A stretch of 64,000 nucleotides of DNA from Alphaproteobacteria bacterium. GTDB lineage: Bacteria > Pseudomonadota > Alphaproteobacteria > RF32 > CAG-239. The stretch spans positions 28,022 to 92,021 of the forward strand of contig JAFUTN010000024.1 of the NCBI GenBank assembly GCA_017484225.1. The letters are read 5' to 3'. Position 1 is the stretch's first letter; every line of letters starts with the position of its first letter. The notes beneath the pieces were generated by a model. It ran no database searches. It was not told the origin of the DNA and saw only the letters and a program-made list of their open reading frames with translations. Of this stretch, positions 62,459-64,000 are shown piece by piece. The position numbers and the translations under genes are program-made.

Positions 62459-63619
62459 ATGACTACAAAACCTTCTACACCGATTAATTTATTTGACTGC
62501 AACACATCTCAAAAAGTTATCGGACAAGAAAAATTTTTAGATGCTTTCAAAACAATCTTAAACCACGGCGCATATTGCCAAGGTCCGGAAACAAAAGAAT
62601 TGGATCAAAAATTAGCTGAATATTCCGGCACAAAATATTGTTCAACCTGCGGTTCGGGAACAGATGCTTTAACATTGGCTTTAATGGCTTGGGGTGTTAA
62701 AGAAGGAGATGCCGTTTTTGTTTCTTCGTTCACATTTGTTGCTTCTGCCGAAGCTCCGGTATTGCTTGGTGCTACTCCGATTTTTGTTGATTCCGATCCG
62801 GAAACATACAATATGGATGTTGAAGACCTGAAACGTGCAATTGCCGAAGTTAAAAAAGAAGGCAAACTTAACTTAAAATGTATTATACCGGTAGATATTT
62901 TCGGTTCTCCGTGCAACTACGACGAAATTATGAAAATTGCTCGCGAAAACGGAATGAAAGTATTGTCTGATTCTTGCCAATCATACGGCTCTGTATATCA
63001 TGGCAAAAATGCCGGTTCCATTGCCGATATGAGTGCAACATCATTCTATCCGACAAAACCTTTGGCAGCCTATGGCGACGGCGGCGCTGTTTTCTCAAAC
63101 ACAGAAGCAGAAAATGAAATGGTTAAATCCTGCCGTGTTCACGGTATGAGTCCGGAAGACCACTACGACAATGTTCGTTTGGGGATGACCGGTCGTATGA
63201 ATTCGTTCCAAGCAGCCGTTTTATTGCAGAAGTTAACAGTATTCAAACAAGAATTGAAAGACCGCTACACTATTGCTAAACGTTATGATAATGAGCTTTC
63301 TTCTTATTTCGGTAAACAAAAGATTTTGGATAACTGCCAATCTGCTTATGCTCTTTACACCATTAACTGCGAAAATCGTGATGAGCTGATGAGCTATCTG
63401 AAAGAAAACGGTATTCCTTGCGGTGCTTATTATCCGCGTCCGGTTAATACTCAAACCGCATACAAAAAATGGAACACTCGTTCTTTGCCTGTTTGCGAAA
63501 AACTCTCAAAGACCGTTTGCAGTATTCCGATGCACCCGTATTTGAGCAAAGAAGCTCAAGATTATGTTATCAGCAAGATGAATGAATTTGCTGCTTCTAA
63601 AATGAAAAAAGTTGCTTAA
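62459..63619 (+). CDS. DegT/DnrJ/EryC1/StrS-family aminotransferase
   Basis: PLP-dependent aminotransferase acting on nucleotide-linked keto-sugars for surface polysaccharides. 386 residues with 'CSTCGSGTDALTLALMAWGVKEGD', 'SCQSYGSVYHGKNAG', the PLP Lys in 'SFYPTKPLAAYGDGGAVF' near residue 200, and 'GMTGRMNSFQAAVLLQKL'. The ATG follows AAGAGGAA at 8 nt; an in-frame TTG nine codons upstream is rejected. Likely a 3- or 4-aminosugar enzyme; no other sugar gene is adjacent. Confidence 0.93.
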   Translation: MTTKPSTPINLFDCNTSQKVIGQEKFLDAFKTILNHGAYCQGPETKELDQKLAEYSGTKYCSTCGSGTDALTLALMAWGVKEGDAVFVSSFTFVASAEAPVLLGATPIFVDSDPETYNMDVEDLKRAIAEVKKEGKLNLKCIIPVDIFGSPCNYDEIMKIARENGMKVLSDSCQSYGSVYHGKNAGSIADMSATSFYPTKPLAAYGDGGAVFSNTEAENEMVKSCRVHGMSPEDHYDNVRLGMTGRMNSFQAAVLLQKLTVFKQELKDRYTIAKRYDNELSSYFGKQKILDNCQSAYALYTINCENRDELMSYLKENGIPCGAYYPRPVNTQTAYKKWNTRSLPVCEKLSKTVCSIPMHPYLSKEAQDYVISKMNEFAASKMKKVA

Positions 63620-63640
63620 TCCGGAAGAAAGCAAAAAAAC

Positions 63641-63680
63641 AAAAACTCCTTCTTTATCATTAAAGAGGGAGTTTTTTTTT
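63641..63680 (+). terminator. Intrinsic terminator
   Basis: AAAACTCC and GGGAGTTT arms with inner TCTTTA/TAAAGA, followed by a run of T. Confidence 0.88.
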
Positions 63681-63797
63681 GATTTTATGACAGAAGATAA
63701 ACAAGTATAAGTAATTGAAAAGGCGGGGAAAAGGATGAGGGGCTGGGTATTGCAAAACCTCTGATTTTTAAAGACACAGAATAATACGTAAAAAGTG

Positions 63798-63826
63798 TTG
63801 ACTAAGCGTAAAAATTGTGCAATAAA
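63798..63826 (+). promoter_or_regulatory. Possible promoter of the cold-shock gene
   Basis: TTGACT at 63798-63803, 17-bp spacer, AATAAA at 63821-63826; leaves a leader of about 65 nt, which would fit a cold-shock mRNA. The -10 match is weak. Confidence 0.4.
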
Positions 63827-63896
63827 GAGGACGGACTTTTTAGGACTGCTTTAATCGGACTAATTTGAGTAAACTAAACTTAGAAAGGAAAAAAGT

Positions 63897-64000
63897 ATGA
63901 CTAAAGGGACTGTTAAATGGTTTAATGTCCGCAAGGGATATGGATTTATTATACCGGAAAGCGGCGGAAAAGATATCTTTGTTCACATCACAAAAGTTCA
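63897..64000 (+). CDS. cspA: Cold-shock protein (partial, runs off the right edge)
   Basis: First 34 codons of a CspA-family OB-fold protein: '[21 protein letters not shown]' split by the usual RNP1 element (KGYGFI) and RNP2-type 'DIFVHI'. AGAAAGGA precedes the ATG. Binds single-stranded RNA/DNA as an RNA chaperone. The 3' part is outside the window. Confidence 0.93.
   Translation, partial: MTKGTVKWFNVRKGYGFIIPESGGKDIFVHITKV

Overview
The window is a low-GC stretch of a Gram-negative bacterial chromosome using the standard code. Housekeeping genes for LPS, BamA, LolA, TadA, RsmD, PlsY-DprA-TopA and a PyrH-Frr-UppS-CdsA-RseP-BamA-LpxD-FabZ run point to Alphaproteobacteria. The low GC, BspA-like repeat proteins and Cys-rich surface proteins suggest an uncultured host- or gut-associated lineage (inference; I would test the RF32/CAG-239 group first). 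I saw no rRNA, CRISPR array or intact insertion sequence. One tRNA (Ala, GGC anticodon) is present.

Layout. 1-4.4 kb (minus): the end of a VirB-type type IV secretion cluster (VirB4, VirB3-like, a periplasmic protein, three tandem VirB2-like pilins) that continues off the left edge. 4.8-15.1 kb (plus): a type IVB pilus/secretin operon in PilL-N-O-P-Q-R-pilin order. 15-18.7 kb: secreted or membrane proteins. 18.8-21.6 kb, 34.3-35.4 kb and 54.9-55.9 kb: four exported proteins (BspA-like repeats or Cys-rich repeats) that all end in the same C-terminal tail, each preceded by a structured leader RNA. 21.7-34.2 kb: topA-dprA-plsY, then the pyrH-to-fabZ envelope/lipid operon. 35.6-48 kb: lolA, argS, marC, a membrane pyrophosphatase, an ankyrin protein, greA, folA-thyA and a CorC-type protein. 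48.2-52.4 kb: an accessory island with a lipoprotein behind a poly-G promoter and a decayed tandem array that looks like a toxin-like gene, its immunity-like membrane proteins and orphan C-terminal tips. 53-64 kb: tRNA-Ala with a partial duplicate, an SNF-family transporter, a thioesterase, a lytic transglycosylase, a nitroreductase, phoB-rpe, rsmD-rluB, tadA, a sugar aminotransferase and the start of a cold-shock gene.

The strongest candidate for an undescribed system is the pairing of a conserved 3'-terminal tail (last 28 nt identical in all four genes, third codon positions included) with a roughly 205-235 nt pseudoknotted leader RNA. Each leader has its own promoter, an 8-nt hairpin loop whose pairing to a downstream segment is maintained by compensatory changes, a long variable stem, and an intrinsic terminator only 20-33 nt before the start codon. 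Because no other promoter fits between terminator and gene, expression probably requires regulated read-through. The exported proteins may be clients of the secretin-bearing pilus machine in the same window; this is a hypothesis.

Two further switch-like features stand out: the 9-G tract that sets an exact 17-bp promoter spacer ahead of the lipoprotein gene, and the toxin/immunity-like array with its duplicated promoter, 5' ends and C-terminal tips.
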